Assembly: GCA_963921335.3 (NCBI GenBank)
Contig: CAWUFC020000001.1
Coordinates: 930,001 to 994,000 of the forward strand
DNA length: 64,000 bases
Source of the DNA: CAWUFC02 sp963921335
GTDB lineage: Bacteria > Pseudomonadota > Gammaproteobacteria > Pseudomonadales > Halieaceae
Reading direction: 5' to 3'
The first letter of the stretch is position 1. Each line of letters opens with the position of its first letter. Both the position numbers and the translations under genes were made by a program. Below the pieces are notes generated by a model. That model had not been told where the DNA came from, did no database searches, and worked only from the letters and a program-made list of their open reading frames with translations. Shown here piece after piece: positions 24,263-32,742 of this stretch.

Positions 24263-25915
24263 CTAACGTCGGGGGGCAAACCACTCATCCAGTCTTGAAA
24301 GTACTTCCTCGAGAATTGGGCCGCTCAGCTTCTCTCGGGCCTCAGCATAAACCCCGGCCTCTGTGAAAATAGAGGTATCTGGCTCTACGCGTGGGGAGTT
24401 GTCATCAAAGTTCACATCCAGGTTGACCGCCTTAAAACCGCCTTCGCTGTTGGACCATGGTTCCCAAGCGGGGAGACTATTGCCGTTAGGGTCACCGGTT
24501 GCAGCGAAGCGACTCCAATAGCTAACCATGATATCTGCCATGGTCGTACGGCTGGCGGCATTCGATGCCAGGAAAAAAAGTGGCGTGAAGTCATTGAAAA
24601 TAAAGATGTCTTCATTGCCCATCATGAAACTGATCTCGCCACTGTGAAACGCGCCACCCGTTGCGCCGAAATTTCCGGGCAGTGGGCTGCGCCCCTGTTC
24701 GTCCGGTGAACCCCAGTTAAAACGATACACATAGACTGGCGGTTGATCGGCCACGCCGACCAGTTGCGAGGCCGGTTCATCGGCCCCTGAAACCCGCCAC
24801 GCATCGCTGCGATAGCGACCGACCGCCTCGCGCAATTCGTCGGATCCGTTGGGGTATTCGTTAAACCCCAGCGGATTGGTATTGAGTTTGTATTCATCCT
24901 TGTTGGTGCCAATGATGATAGGCACCTTGTTTGGATAATCACCGCGACTCAGCAGCTCATAGCCCTCTCGCGGTATGACCTCGCCGTCGGCGAAAATCTG
25001 GCTGGTGTTTGCCAGCGATAGCAGTGTTTGTGGGTCAGTGCCGCGAAGCAAGGCTTCTATTTCTTCATTGGATTGTGGCGCTGCTGGGAGGTTTGCATTG
25101 GCTGCCAAGTCTGCGATGAGAGTGTTGCTCTGTTCCAGCGCGATGGCGGCGTCGGTTGGCCAGCCGCCAAGGCTTTGCACAATGGCCCTGTGGAAGAGGT
25201 CTTGCGCGAGGTCGCTGATTACCAGGGTCAGCACGTTCCCCGCGCCTGCCGAATTACCGGCTATGGTCACGTTGCCTGCGTCACCGCCAAAGGCCCCAGC
25301 GTTGTCCTGAATCCATTCCAGCGCAGCAATAATATCCAGAGTGCCGTAGTTGCCAGAACCGTCACCCGGCTGGTCACCGGTAAGTGCAGGGTGATAAAGC
25401 CAGCCCAATGCCCCCAGCCGGTACTGAACAGTGACCACAACCATGTTGCCCCGCTCTGCCAATCGTGCTCCGTCGTAGACTGGAAACTCCTGACCCGTAT
25501 CGCCATTGTTGTTGCCGCCGCCGTGAATCCAGAGGAAAACCGGCAGGTCTCGCTCCGGCGTGGCGGGGCGATACACGTTCAGGTAGAGGCAGTCTTCACT
25601 GCCAGCATATTCCTCTGTGAAATACAGAAACTGCGGACAGAACTCTGGGAGTTCCGCCGCTGGCCTGACGCCTTGCCAGGAACTGGCCGGGCGTGGCGCT
25701 TTCCAACGTAACTCCCCCAGCGGAGGCTCGGCATAGGGGATGCTGCGATAGGCCCAGGCTGCGGCTCGGTCGCTTAGCGTGCCCTCGAGAGTTCCCGTGT
25801 TCAGCTCCACCATGGTCGATAAGGGTGGAACGGGAGTTTCCAGTCCGCCGCCGTCATCATCGGAACAGGCAGTCAGGAAAGTCAAAGCAAGTAAGCTGAT
25901 TATAAATTTATACAC
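24263..25915 (-). CDS. Type-B carboxylesterase lipoprotein
   Basis: About 550 aa from the GTG at 25915, chosen because the lipoprotein signal starts there (MYKFIISLLALTFLTAC, lipobox Cys17) and AAGG lies upstream; an in-frame ATG exists 10 codons earlier. Alpha/beta hydrolase of the cholinesterase/para-nitrobenzyl esterase family: SEDCLYLNVYRP, oxyanion GGGNNNGD, nucleophile Ser in GNSAGAG, catalytic Glu in TNKDEY and His in AFHSGEI. Outer-membrane anchored, it may release a product imported by the TonB receptor encoded 181 bp downstream. The gap 24082-24262 holds only a weak GTGAA-TTT-TTCAC repeat. Confidence 0.87.
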   Translation of the reverse strand: MYKFIISLLALTFLTACSDDDGGGLETPVPPLSTMVELNTGTLEGTLSDRAAAWAYRSIPYAEPPLGELRWKAPRPASSWQGVRPAAELPEFCPQFLYFTEEYAGSEDCLYLNVYRPATPERDLPVFLWIHGGGNNNGDTGQEFPVYDGARLAERGNMVVVTVQYRLGALGWLYHPALTGDQPGDGSGNYGTLDIIAALEWIQDNAGAFGGDAGNVTIAGNSAGAGNVLTLVISDLAQDLFHRAIVQSLGGWPTDAAIALEQSNTLIADLAANANLPAAPQSNEEIEALLRGTDPQTLLSLANTSQIFADGEVIPREGYELLSRGDYPNKVPIIIGTNKDEYKLNTNPLGFNEYPNGSDELREAVGRYRSDAWRVSGADEPASQLVGVADQPPVYVYRFNWGSPDEQGRSPLPGNFGATGGAFHSGEISFMMGNEDIFIFNDFTPLFFLASNAASRTTMADIMVSYWSRFAATGDPNGNSLPAWEPWSNSEGGFKAVNLDVNFDDNSPRVEPDTSIFTEAGVYAEAREKLSGPILEEVLSRLDEWFAPRR

Positions 25916-25998
25916 GGTGAAGCCTTGTGATTTGTCGGCCAGCATTGTGCCGCGGGTAGGTGGGGATCGCTAGCAAGGACAATGGACATAAGCTGGTC

Positions 25999-26126
25999 GG
26001 AGTTTGAGGCGGGAGTTTGAGTCGCTCGGCCTGTTCTGGTGAGTAGGGGGAGTTTGAGTCCCTTCGGGACACGCTTCGCGACGGGGCGGCCATCCGTGCG
26101 CGCTCTGCGAGCGGAGGGAGTTTGAG
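25999..26126. repeat. Short direct repeats downstream of the tmRNA gene
   Basis: GGAGTTTGAG occurs four times (starts 25999, 26012, 26049, 26117); the last three continue as TCSCTYSGG with small changes. Around them are short self-complementary tracts such as CTTCGGGACACGCTTCGCG and GCGCCCGTGGGCGC. This fills most of the 342-bp gene-free stretch 25916-26257, with the tmRNA terminator at its end. The region has no coding potential I trust. Sites just past ssrA are common phage attachment sites, but no integrase is here. Confidence 0.6.
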
Positions 26127-26220
26127 TCGCTTCGGACATCCTGTCCTCTCGCGACACGCCTGCTTCCTGCAGGCGACCCGCGCCCGTGGGCGCGTGTTCT
26201 AGTCCCGGCATCCGATAAAT

Positions 26221-26248
26221 AAAAAAGGCCGCCCAGGGGCGACCTTTT
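26221..26248 (-). terminator. Terminator of the tmRNA gene
   Basis: On the minus strand GGTCGCCC, a short loop and GGGCGGCC form an 8-bp stem with one G.U pair, followed by six T residues. It starts 10 nt past the CCA end of ssrA. Confidence 0.88.
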
Positions 26249-26257
26249 CTATTTATT

Positions 26258-26614
26258 TGGTGGAGGCGGCGGGAGTTGAACCCGCGTCCGCCAGTCCTCT
26301 GCCATCAGCTCTACATGCTTAGACCCCGTTAATTAATTTAGCGATTCACAGCCCAACGGGCAGGACGTTAACCGCGATCCCGTAAAAAGTTTAACAGCGC
26401 CGCCACGGGCATGCTTTGCTGCGATCCAGTTCTATATGACAGTCAGTAGCGCGGGGCTGGCACCTTGCTAAAGACCGCTAGCGGGGTTTATGCCGCCAGA
26501 GCGTAGTTGTCGTCGTTGGCAACTAATAGTTAACAGCTTTGGATTAACGTGATTGGCTGTCATCACGGCATGCACATCAGGTTTCGTAACCGTCGTCGAA
26601 TCCAAATCGCCCCC
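26258..26614 (-). ncRNA. ssrA: Transfer-messenger RNA (tmRNA)
   Basis: 357 nt, one-piece tmRNA. The 5' acceptor strand GGGGGCG (from 26614) pairs with CGCCTCC before the encoded CCA at 26258; the T-arm CGGGTTCAACTCCCG and the conserved 5' GATTTGGATTCGACG are clear. The tag reading frame is at 26491-26520 (minus): resume codon GCC, then tag ANDDNYALAA and TAA at 26488-26490. It rescues stalled ribosomes with SmpB, encoded 7 kb away at 33463. The tag is the one I recall for Pseudomonas, which supports the taxonomic placing. Confidence 0.97.
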
Positions 26615-26632
26615 GGTGAAACTGAGCGCGCG

Positions 26633-26638
26633 ATTATA
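26633..26638 (-). promoter_or_regulatory. Likely -10 box of the ssrA promoter
   Basis: Minus-strand TATAAT in GGCTATAATCGCGCGC, 18 bp before the mature 5' end; a GC-rich discriminator follows, as at stringently controlled stable-RNA promoters. A clear -35 box is not visible. The promoter overlaps the 3' side of the cytochrome gene's intergenic space. Confidence 0.5.
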
Positions 26639-26655
26639 GCCTATTTTCTATTCGT

Positions 26656-27090
26656 TTAGAGTGTTTCGACGTAGGCAGAAATATTGTCGATATCAGCGCT
26701 GCTCAGCATGGCCGCATTACCCCACATCAGGTTGCTCTGGGGGCCGCGCTGCTCGCCGTTTTTGTACTGCCACAGCATTTCGCTGACGGCCGCCGCGCTC
26801 TGGCCAGCCAGCGCCGGGCCAATACCGCCTTCTCCGCGGCCACCGTGGCAGGCCACACAGCCTTTGTATAAAGCTTCGCCAAGGTCGGCCGGGCTCGCCG
26901 CCGCCAGCGCTGCTGCTTTGTCGCGTTCGTATTGAAGAATGCCGCCGGTTTCTTCTTTCCAGGCTTCATAGCAGGGGCCGGAGCAATCGTTAACCCGATC
27001 GATGCTGTACTCATTGGTCATCATCAGGTAGGAGGGCAGGCCGACGGCAATGCTGGCAAACATCAGCATGGTGACGGTAAAGGTGTTCAT
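26656..27090 (-). CDS. Membrane-anchored c-type cytochrome
   Basis: 144 aa. An N-terminal hydrophobic anchor (residues 1-25), a Cys-containing linker (C36, C40), then one heme domain with CVACH (78-82) and a Met ligand in NLMWGNAAML. It resembles the cytochrome c5/c-552 class used as an electron shuttle to terminal oxidases. Divergent from the photolyase at 27213. Confidence 0.85.
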   Translation of the reverse strand: MNTFTVTMLMFASIAVGLPSYLMMTNEYSIDRVNDCSGPCYEAWKEETGGILQYERDKAAALAAASPADLGEALYKGCVACHGGRGEGGIGPALAGQSAAAVSEMLWQYKNGEQRGPQSNLMWGNAAMLSSADIDNISAYVETL

Positions 27091-27121
27091 GTTCGATCTC
27101 TTATAACTGTGTTGGGTAGAA

Positions 27122-27218
27122 GGTCATACGCAAGATACGAAGACGGGTGCAGTCGGGGGTCTGGTCATTGTCTGGACACCGCTGCGCTCATCCGCGGCGA
27201 TGCCTGGAGCGTATGACC
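27122..27218 (+). promoter_or_regulatory. Long-range inverted repeat enclosing the photolyase start codon
   Basis: GGTCATACGC (27122-27131) and GCGTATGACC (27209-27218) are perfect 10-bp complements separated by 77 nt. The right arm contains the ATG at 27213 and abuts the GGAG ribosome site. If both arms are in the leader mRNA they could pair and hide the start. The loop has further short complementary parts (CCGC/GCGG). Confidence 0.4.
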
Positions 27219-28742
27219 AGCATGTCCAAAAATTCGCTCATCCTCGTTTTAGGCGACCAGCTCTCGATGGCGAACCCCGCGCTGCATGATGCGGTGCCCG
27301 GGCGGGACCGTATCGTGATGGCTGAGGTTCGCGATGAAGCCAGCTATGTGCCTCACAATCGTCATAAAATTGTCCTGATATTCGCTGCGATGCGGCACTT
27401 CTGTGAGCAGCTGCGTGGGCATGGCTTTGAGGTGCACTACTGCGCTCACGGGCAAGGCGTGGATTCGCTGTTCAGCGCTGTAGAACAGCATTTGGGCGAT
27501 GCCGATCAGCTCAAGGTGTGCGAGCCGGGTGAGTTTCGTTTGCGTGCAGAGTTCACAAGCTGGCCAGAACGCCTGGGTGTGTCTGTAGAGGTTATGAATG
27601 ACACCCGGTTCCTCTGTTCCATCCCCGAGTTCGAGCAATGGGCGGGTCGTTACAAGCAGCTGCGTATGGAATATTTCTACCGCAACATGCGTGAGCGCTA
27701 CCGCGTGTTGCTGGACGACCTGGGCAAGCCTGAAGGCGGCCGTTGGAACTACGATACTGAGAATCGCAAGGGCTGGCGTAATCATCAGCCCATTCCCGAG
27801 AGGGCGCCCATTGAGCACGACGCCATCACCCTGCAAGTGCTCGAAGAGGTCGAGGCCTGGTTTCCGGATAACCCGGGCAGGTTAGAGACGTTTAACTTTG
27901 CGGTTACAGCCGAGGGTGCCCAGGCGCAGCTCGATTGGTTTTGTGAGCATGCCTTGCCGTGGTTTGGCACCTACCAGGACGGGCTTTCGGAAGAATCACC
28001 CTGGATGTTTCACAGCCTGGTGAGCATGTACATCAATATCGGCCTGCTGGAACCCCTGGCAGTCTGCAGGCAGGTTGAGTCGGCCTGGCGCGACGGGCAT
28101 TGCAGCCTGGCTGCTGCAGAGGGCTTTATTCGCCAGATTCTAGGATGGCGGGAGTATATTCGCGGCGTCTACTGGCTGTGGATGCCCGGTTACGATCAGC
28201 ACAATCACTTTCAGGCCAACACGCCGTTGCCGGAATGGTTTTGGACGGGTGAGACCGACATGCGTTGTTTGTCGGTGGCCCTCAAGCAAAGCCTGGACCT
28301 GGGTTACGCCCACCACATTCAGCGACTGATGGTGATCGGCAATTTTGCTTTGCTGGCCGGGCTCAGTGTCACTGAGGTGTGCGAGTGGTACCTGGCGGTT
28401 TACGTCGACGCGTTTGAATGGGTAGAGCTGCCTAACACCCTGGGCATGGCACTGCATGCCGACGGCGGCATGATGGCGAGCAAGCCTTATGCGGCCAGCG
28501 GCAAGTACATCCAGCGGCAGGGAAACCACTGCCAGCAGTGTCGCTACAATCCCAATCAGGTGTCGGGTGAGGGCGCTTGCCCCTATAACAGTCTCTACTG
28601 GTCATTCATCGATCAGCATCTCGATACCTTGCAGAACAATGGGCGAATGGGCCTGGTGTTGAAGAACTGGACCAGGCGCAGCGTTTCTGAACAGCAAGCC
28701 ATTACCGACTGGGGCGAGCAGATGAAGAGAGTATTTCTGTGA
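27213..28742 (+). CDS. Cryptochrome/photolyase of the FeS-BCP (PhrB-like) family
   Basis: 509 aa from the ATG at 27213 (an ATG at 27222 is also possible). N-terminal LILVLGDQLS opens the deoxyribodipyrimidine photolyase-related domain. Four Cys expected to bind a 4Fe-4S cluster are present: C352 (MRCLSVALKQ), C440 and C443 (HCQQCRYNP), C456 (GACPYN). The family includes (6-4) photolyases that use FAD and a lumazine antenna. It shares an operon with the next SDR and faces a Cry-DASH gene, so this is a light-repair island. Confidence 0.9.
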   Translation: MTSMSKNSLILVLGDQLSMANPALHDAVPGRDRIVMAEVRDEASYVPHNRHKIVLIFAAMRHFCEQLRGHGFEVHYCAHGQGVDSLFSAVEQHLGDADQLKVCEPGEFRLRAEFTSWPERLGVSVEVMNDTRFLCSIPEFEQWAGRYKQLRMEYFYRNMRERYRVLLDDLGKPEGGRWNYDTENRKGWRNHQPIPERAPIEHDAITLQVLEEVEAWFPDNPGRLETFNFAVTAEGAQAQLDWFCEHALPWFGTYQDGLSEESPWMFHSLVSMYINIGLLEPLAVCRQVESAWRDGHCSLAAAEGFIRQILGWREYIRGVYWLWMPGYDQHNHFQANTPLPEWFWTGETDMRCLSVALKQSLDLGYAHHIQRLMVIGNFALLAGLSVTEVCEWYLAVYVDAFEWVELPNTLGMALHADGGMMASKPYAASGKYIQRQGNHCQQCRYNPNQVSGEGACPYNSLYWSFIDQHLDTLQNNGRMGLVLKNWTRRSVSEQQAITDWGEQMKRVFL

Positions 28743-29476
28743 ATGCACTGTCCCAATCCGGACTGAATATCGTGGTCGTGGGTGGCGGCGGTATTGGTGC
28801 GGCTATGGTGAACAAGCTGCTGCAGGACTATCCGGTCGCTCGCTTGTGGTGGCTGGTACGCACCTCGCCCGTGATCGAAGACACGCGCGTGCAGTTATTG
28901 CACATGGATGCGACACAGCCTGAAACCATTGCCGATGCCTGTGCCCAGGTTGCGGCAGAGTGTGATCATGTGCACCTGGTAGTGAACACTGTGGGCATGT
29001 TGCACAGTAGCGAGCATCGCCCGGAAAAGCGGCTCAAAGATGTGAATGCCACGGCACTTGCTGACCTCATGGCGGTGAATGCCTTTCTTGTGCCACAGCT
29101 GGCGCAGGGCTTGTCGGGGGTTTTGCGTCATGCTGATTCCGCCTTGTTCGTATCGCTCAGCGCGCGCGTGGGCAGCATCACCGACAACGGCATGGGGGGC
29201 TGGTATAGCTATCGCGCATCCAAAGCCGCCCACAACATGTTGCTGAAAAACATTGCTCTCGAATGGCGGGTCAGCCATCGCAACGTCACTGTGCTGGCGA
29301 TGCATCCAGGCACCGTGGCGACATCTCTGTCGCGACCTTTCACACCATCTAACTATCACAAGCGCGTGTTGACGCCGGAGGAATGTGCAGAAGCACTGCT
29401 GCAGGTGATGGCAGACCGTTCCCCAAAAAACAGCGGTCAGTTTTTCAGTTGGGAAGGGGAGCAGATCCCCTGGTAG
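28739..29476 (+). CDS. SDR family NAD(P)-dependent oxidoreductase (photolyase-linked)
   Basis: 245 aa. Glycine motif VVGGGGIGAAM (residues 14-24; the first Gly-x-x-x-Gly-x-Gly variant) and catalytic YSYRASK. It resembles the CsgA/C-factor-like SDRs often found beside photolyases. The GTG start overlaps the photolyase stop by 4 nt, so the two are cotranslated. The substrate is unknown. Confidence 0.85.
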   Translation: MNALSQSGLNIVVVGGGGIGAAMVNKLLQDYPVARLWWLVRTSPVIEDTRVQLLHMDATQPETIADACAQVAAECDHVHLVVNTVGMLHSSEHRPEKRLKDVNATALADLMAVNAFLVPQLAQGLSGVLRHADSALFVSLSARVGSITDNGMGGWYSYRASKAAHNMLLKNIALEWRVSHRNVTVLAMHPGTVATSLSRPFTPSNYHKRVLTPEECAEALLQVMADRSPKNSGQFFSWEGEQIPW

Positions 29477-29618
29477 TGCGCCGCGCGTTGCGGCAGCGTT
29501 GGGAGCAATAACGTATCTCTTCCCATTTACCTTCCCAGCGCTTGCGCCAGTGAAAGGGCCGCTCGCATACCGGGCACATTTTGCTAGGCAAGTCGCTGCG
29601 TTTCCTGTGCTTACTCAT
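29445..29618 (-). CDS. DUF2256 domain-containing small protein
   Basis: 57 aa gene, too short for a usual length cut-off. It starts MSKHRKRSDLPSKMCPVC and has two Cys pairs (C15-x-x-C18 and C38-x3-C42) in a zinc-ribbon-like arrangement with PFHWRKRWEGKWE between; this is the DUF2256 pattern, a family I recall as often found near photolyase genes. Its ATG overlaps the Cry-DASH stop by 8 nt (ATGAGTAA), so it is cotranslated, and its end overlaps the convergent SDR by 32 nt. Function unknown; a nucleic-acid or partner-binding role is a guess. Confidence 0.85.
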   Translation of the reverse strand: MSKHRKRSDLPSKMCPVCERPFHWRKRWEGKWEEIRYCSQRCRNARRTTRGSAPLPN

Positions 29619-30918
29619 CAATCTCTACCGGCCAGTCGGCAGCGTCTGTCACGTAACGTGGCTGCTGCTTGCGCTGGCCATCCCAGGCGGCAGTAAAGCG
29701 ACCCTCGGGATCGTATTCAGCGGCCTGCTTTTCCAGGTTGAAATGGCGCCCGCCGCGCGGATCTGTGCCTACACCGGCAATGTATTGCCAGTTGCCGTAG
29801 TTGCTGGCCATGTCGTAGTCGAGCAGGTGTTTTTCAAAAAACGCCGCACCGTAGCGCCAGTCGTGCCCCAGTTCATTGATCAGGCAGCTGGCTGCAATCT
29901 GGCGGCCGCGATTGCTCATCCATCCGTTGGTAGTGAGTTGGTGCATCAGGGCGTTAACCAGTGGGTAGTCTGTTTCGCCTTGGCACCAGCGGGCGAAATC
30001 CCGGGCATCAAAGGTGCGCAGGAGTTTCTTGCGCTTGCTGATGCCGTTCAGCTGAAACAGCCGGTCAGCGTCGATCCAGGCCCGCCAGTGGAAGAACTCG
30101 CGCCACAATAGTTCCATGAATAGGTGTTGTGTTGACTCGTTTCTTTCGACACGTTGTTCAAATTCAAATAACGACACCGCAACCTCGCGCACCGACAGCG
30201 AGCCATTGGCGAGCCAGGGTGAGAGCATGCTGAAATTTCGCAAACCCTCGAGGGCATTGCGCGTCTGTTTGTAAGTCAGCACACCGCCATCTTTGCGCAG
30301 CCAGCGTTGTAATCTGGCCAGCCCTTCTCTTTCACCGCCGCGCACGGGGCAAGCTGGATGCGGCAGCACCGGCGGCGGCAGTGCATCGATTGAGGGCAGT
30401 CCTTTCAGGGGTGGCGGCAGCCTGTCTGGGCGAGGCCTGGCTGGTGTGATCGATAAGGCTTCTACATTGCGGCGAAAAGGGGTGAACTGCTTCGGCAATT
30501 TCGCCAGTCCTCCCGGCAACTGATCAGGCCGATAAAGGCAATTACCGCCAACTTCTGTGATGGGAACGCCCAGCGTGCGTTGCAGATGGCTGAGTGTGCG
30601 TTGCTCGTAAACACCGGGTGTGGCCGTTACGAGAAGCTCCTCCAGCCCATGCCTTTGCACCAGCTGCGGGATCAGCAGCTCGGGTGCGCCGCGCAGAACC
30701 AGCAGACGCTGCCCGTATTGCGCCGGGTCGTCATGCAGTGCTTGCAGGCTTTCCAGTAGAAACCGCTCACGGTGAGCGCCCATGCCGTGCAGGTTGCACC
30801 AGGGAGCTTGCTCGGGCAAGATGTACAGGCATAGCAATGCGTCACCGTCTGTCCTGGCCAGCAGGGCCGGGTTGTCGTGCAGTCGCAGGTCGTTGCGTAG
30901 CCAATAGATTGTGCGCAT
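29611..30918 (-). CDS. Cryptochrome DASH / DNA photolyase
   Basis: 435 aa. N-terminal YWLRNDLRLHDNPAL antenna domain, LPKQFTPFRRNVEAL, then the FAD domain with SNYGNWQYIAGVGTDPRGG and FNLEKQAAEYDPEGRF, which are signatures of Cry-DASH. The family repairs cyclobutane pyrimidine dimers mainly in single-stranded DNA using FADH and methenyltetrahydrofolate. It heads a two-gene unit with DUF2256 and is convergent with the FeS-type photolyase operon. Confidence 0.9.
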   Translation of the reverse strand: MRTIYWLRNDLRLHDNPALLARTDGDALLCLYILPEQAPWCNLHGMGAHRERFLLESLQALHDDPAQYGQRLLVLRGAPELLIPQLVQRHGLEELLVTATPGVYEQRTLSHLQRTLGVPITEVGGNCLYRPDQLPGGLAKLPKQFTPFRRNVEALSITPARPRPDRLPPPLKGLPSIDALPPPVLPHPACPVRGGEREGLARLQRWLRKDGGVLTYKQTRNALEGLRNFSMLSPWLANGSLSVREVAVSLFEFEQRVERNESTQHLFMELLWREFFHWRAWIDADRLFQLNGISKRKKLLRTFDARDFARWCQGETDYPLVNALMHQLTTNGWMSNRGRQIAASCLINELGHDWRYGAAFFEKHLLDYDMASNYGNWQYIAGVGTDPRGGRHFNLEKQAAEYDPEGRFTAAWDGQRKQQPRYVTDAADWPVEIDE

Positions 30919-30975
30919 GTGCAGTTATTGCGGCCCTTGGCTAAACTGGGATCATCAACACTGCGAGGATCAGCG

Positions 30976-32742
30976 ATGTACGATCTGAAGATTATTAACG
31001 GTGAGGTTCATGACGGTGAGGGCGGCGAGTCCCGCGCTGTGAATGTGGCGATCAAAGACGGGCTCATCGCCGAGATCGGTGAGTGCCAGGGCAAAGCAGA
31101 AAAAGTCATTGATGCAACTGACTGTATCGTGACCCCCGGCTTTATTGACCTGCATACCCATTACGATGGCCAGGTGTCGTGGGACGAAACCCTGCAACCC
31201 AGTATCAACCACGGTGTATCGACCGTGGTGATGGGCAGTTGTGGCGTCGGTTTCGCACCAGTGCGGGAGGGCGATCGCGACAAGCTGGTGCGTTTGATGG
31301 AGGGGGTGGAAGATATTCCCGGTACTGCGCTCAGTGAAGGCCTGACCTGGGACTGGGAGACACTGCCCGAGTACATGGATGCACTGGATGCAAAACCCCA
31401 CAGTATTGATTTTGCGGTGCAGGTGACCCACGACCCCTTGCGGGTTTACGTGATGGGTGATCGTGCGGTGTTCAACGAGGAGGCCACTCCCGAAGATATC
31501 TCTGCCATGCGCGAGCTCACGCGCGAGGCCATGGCTGCAGGAGCGATCGGTTTTTCTACCGGCCGCTCGGATGTGCATCGCTCAGCGGATGGCGATTGGA
31601 CCCCATCCTCTGAGGCCACCGCCGAGGAGCTGGCTGGTATTGCTGCCGGTGTGGCGGAGGCGGGCCATGGCGTCTTGCAGGCAGTAAATGATTTTAATTT
31701 GGAGCGTGACGGCGATCAGTTTGACGCGGAGTTCGACATTCTTGAGGCCTACGCTCGCGCTGGTGAAGGGCGACCCTTTTCCCTGTCGCTGATGCAGCGT
31801 GATTTCGCGCCGGACCAATGGCAGCGCATTATTGCCCGAGCCGAAGATCTCAGCGAAGACGGTCTGGATATTCGCCTGCAAGTGGCACCGAGAGGCATTG
31901 GCGTGACCGTGGGATTGCAGTGTACCTTTCATCCATTTATCGGGTTTCCCAGCTACAAGACCATTTCTCATCTGCCCCTGGCTGAGCGGGTAGAGGCCAT
32001 GCGCGACCCCGCCTTCAAGGCGCAGTTGCTGACCGAGAATTCCGAAAAGATGGCTGGTGATGGCACACCGGTGCCGCCGATTGCGGATGCCTTATTGCAG
32101 GCAGTGGACTTTGTGGCCGCTAAAACTTTCCTGCTGGGTGACAACCCTGATTACGAGCAAACTGAGGAGACCTCGGTGCTGGCAATGGCACAGGCCAAAG
32201 GGGTGCCAACGCTGGAGATGATCTACGACCTGCTACTGGAGGACGAGGGCGAAGCGCTGCTGTACTTCCCCATCTACAACTACACCGAGATGAGCTACGA
32301 CAATGTGCTCAAGATGATGCGCCATCCGTTGTCTATCCAGGGTCTTTCTGATGGCGGCGCCCATGTGGGCACCATCTGCGACTCGAGCTTTTCAACCTAC
32401 CTGCTGAGCTACTGGGCCAGAGACCGCCAGCGCGGCGACAAGCTGGGTTTGGCGGACGTGGTGCAGCGCCTGACCAGCGACATTGCCGATTACTGCGGGA
32501 TGTATGATCGCGGTCGGCTGCAGGTGGGTCTCAAAGCTAACGTGAATGTTATTGATCATAAGGCGTTGCGTCTGTATCCGCCGCGGATGGTGCAGGATCT
32601 GCCTGCGGGTGGGCAGCGGTTATTGCAGGATGCCAGTGGCTACCGGGCGGTGATCGTGGCCGGTGAAGTTGTGGTCGACGATGACGCTATTACCGAGGCT
32701 CGCCCGGGCCGGTTGGTGCGCATGGGGCAAGCCAGCGCTTGA
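30976..32742 (+). CDS. Amidohydrolase family protein (N-acyl-D-amino-acid deacylase-like)
   Basis: 588 aa from the ATG at 30976 with GAGGAT upstream. The metal-binding HTHYDGQ (H60, H62) follows VTPGFIDL, and the late LSDGGAHVGTICD carries the catalytic Asp. This is the D-aminoacylase branch of the amidohydrolase superfamily. It releases an acid from an N-acylated D-amino acid or a related amide. It overlaps the TauE-like gene by 4 nt, which suggests export of an anionic product. Confidence 0.87.
   Translation: MYDLKIINGEVHDGEGGESRAVNVAIKDGLIAEIGECQGKAEKVIDATDCIVTPGFIDLHTHYDGQVSWDETLQPSINHGVSTVVMGSCGVGFAPVREGDRDKLVRLMEGVEDIPGTALSEGLTWDWETLPEYMDALDAKPHSIDFAVQVTHDPLRVYVMGDRAVFNEEATPEDISAMRELTREAMAAGAIGFSTGRSDVHRSADGDWTPSSEATAEELAGIAAGVAEAGHGVLQAVNDFNLERDGDQFDAEFDILEAYARAGEGRPFSLSLMQRDFAPDQWQRIIARAEDLSEDGLDIRLQVAPRGIGVTVGLQCTFHPFIGFPSYKTISHLPLAERVEAMRDPAFKAQLLTENSEKMAGDGTPVPPIADALLQAVDFVAAKTFLLGDNPDYEQTEETSVLAMAQAKGVPTLEMIYDLLLEDEGEALLYFPIYNYTEMSYDNVLKMMRHPLSIQGLSDGGAHVGTICDSSFSTYLLSYWARDRQRGDKLGLADVVQRLTSDIADYCGMYDRGRLQVGLKANVNVIDHKALRLYPPRMVQDLPAGGQRLLQDASGYRAVIVAGEVVVDDDAITEARPGRLVRMGQASA

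Noticed and set aside
26170..26215. tRNA-like 3' end (GTTCTAGTCCCGGCATCC)
   Set aside because: No D-arm, anticodon arm or acceptor partner upstream; position 57 of the T-loop would be T instead of a purine.
25916..26257. Prophage or island attachment at ssrA
   Set aside because: No integrase and no duplicated tmRNA 3' end found in the window.
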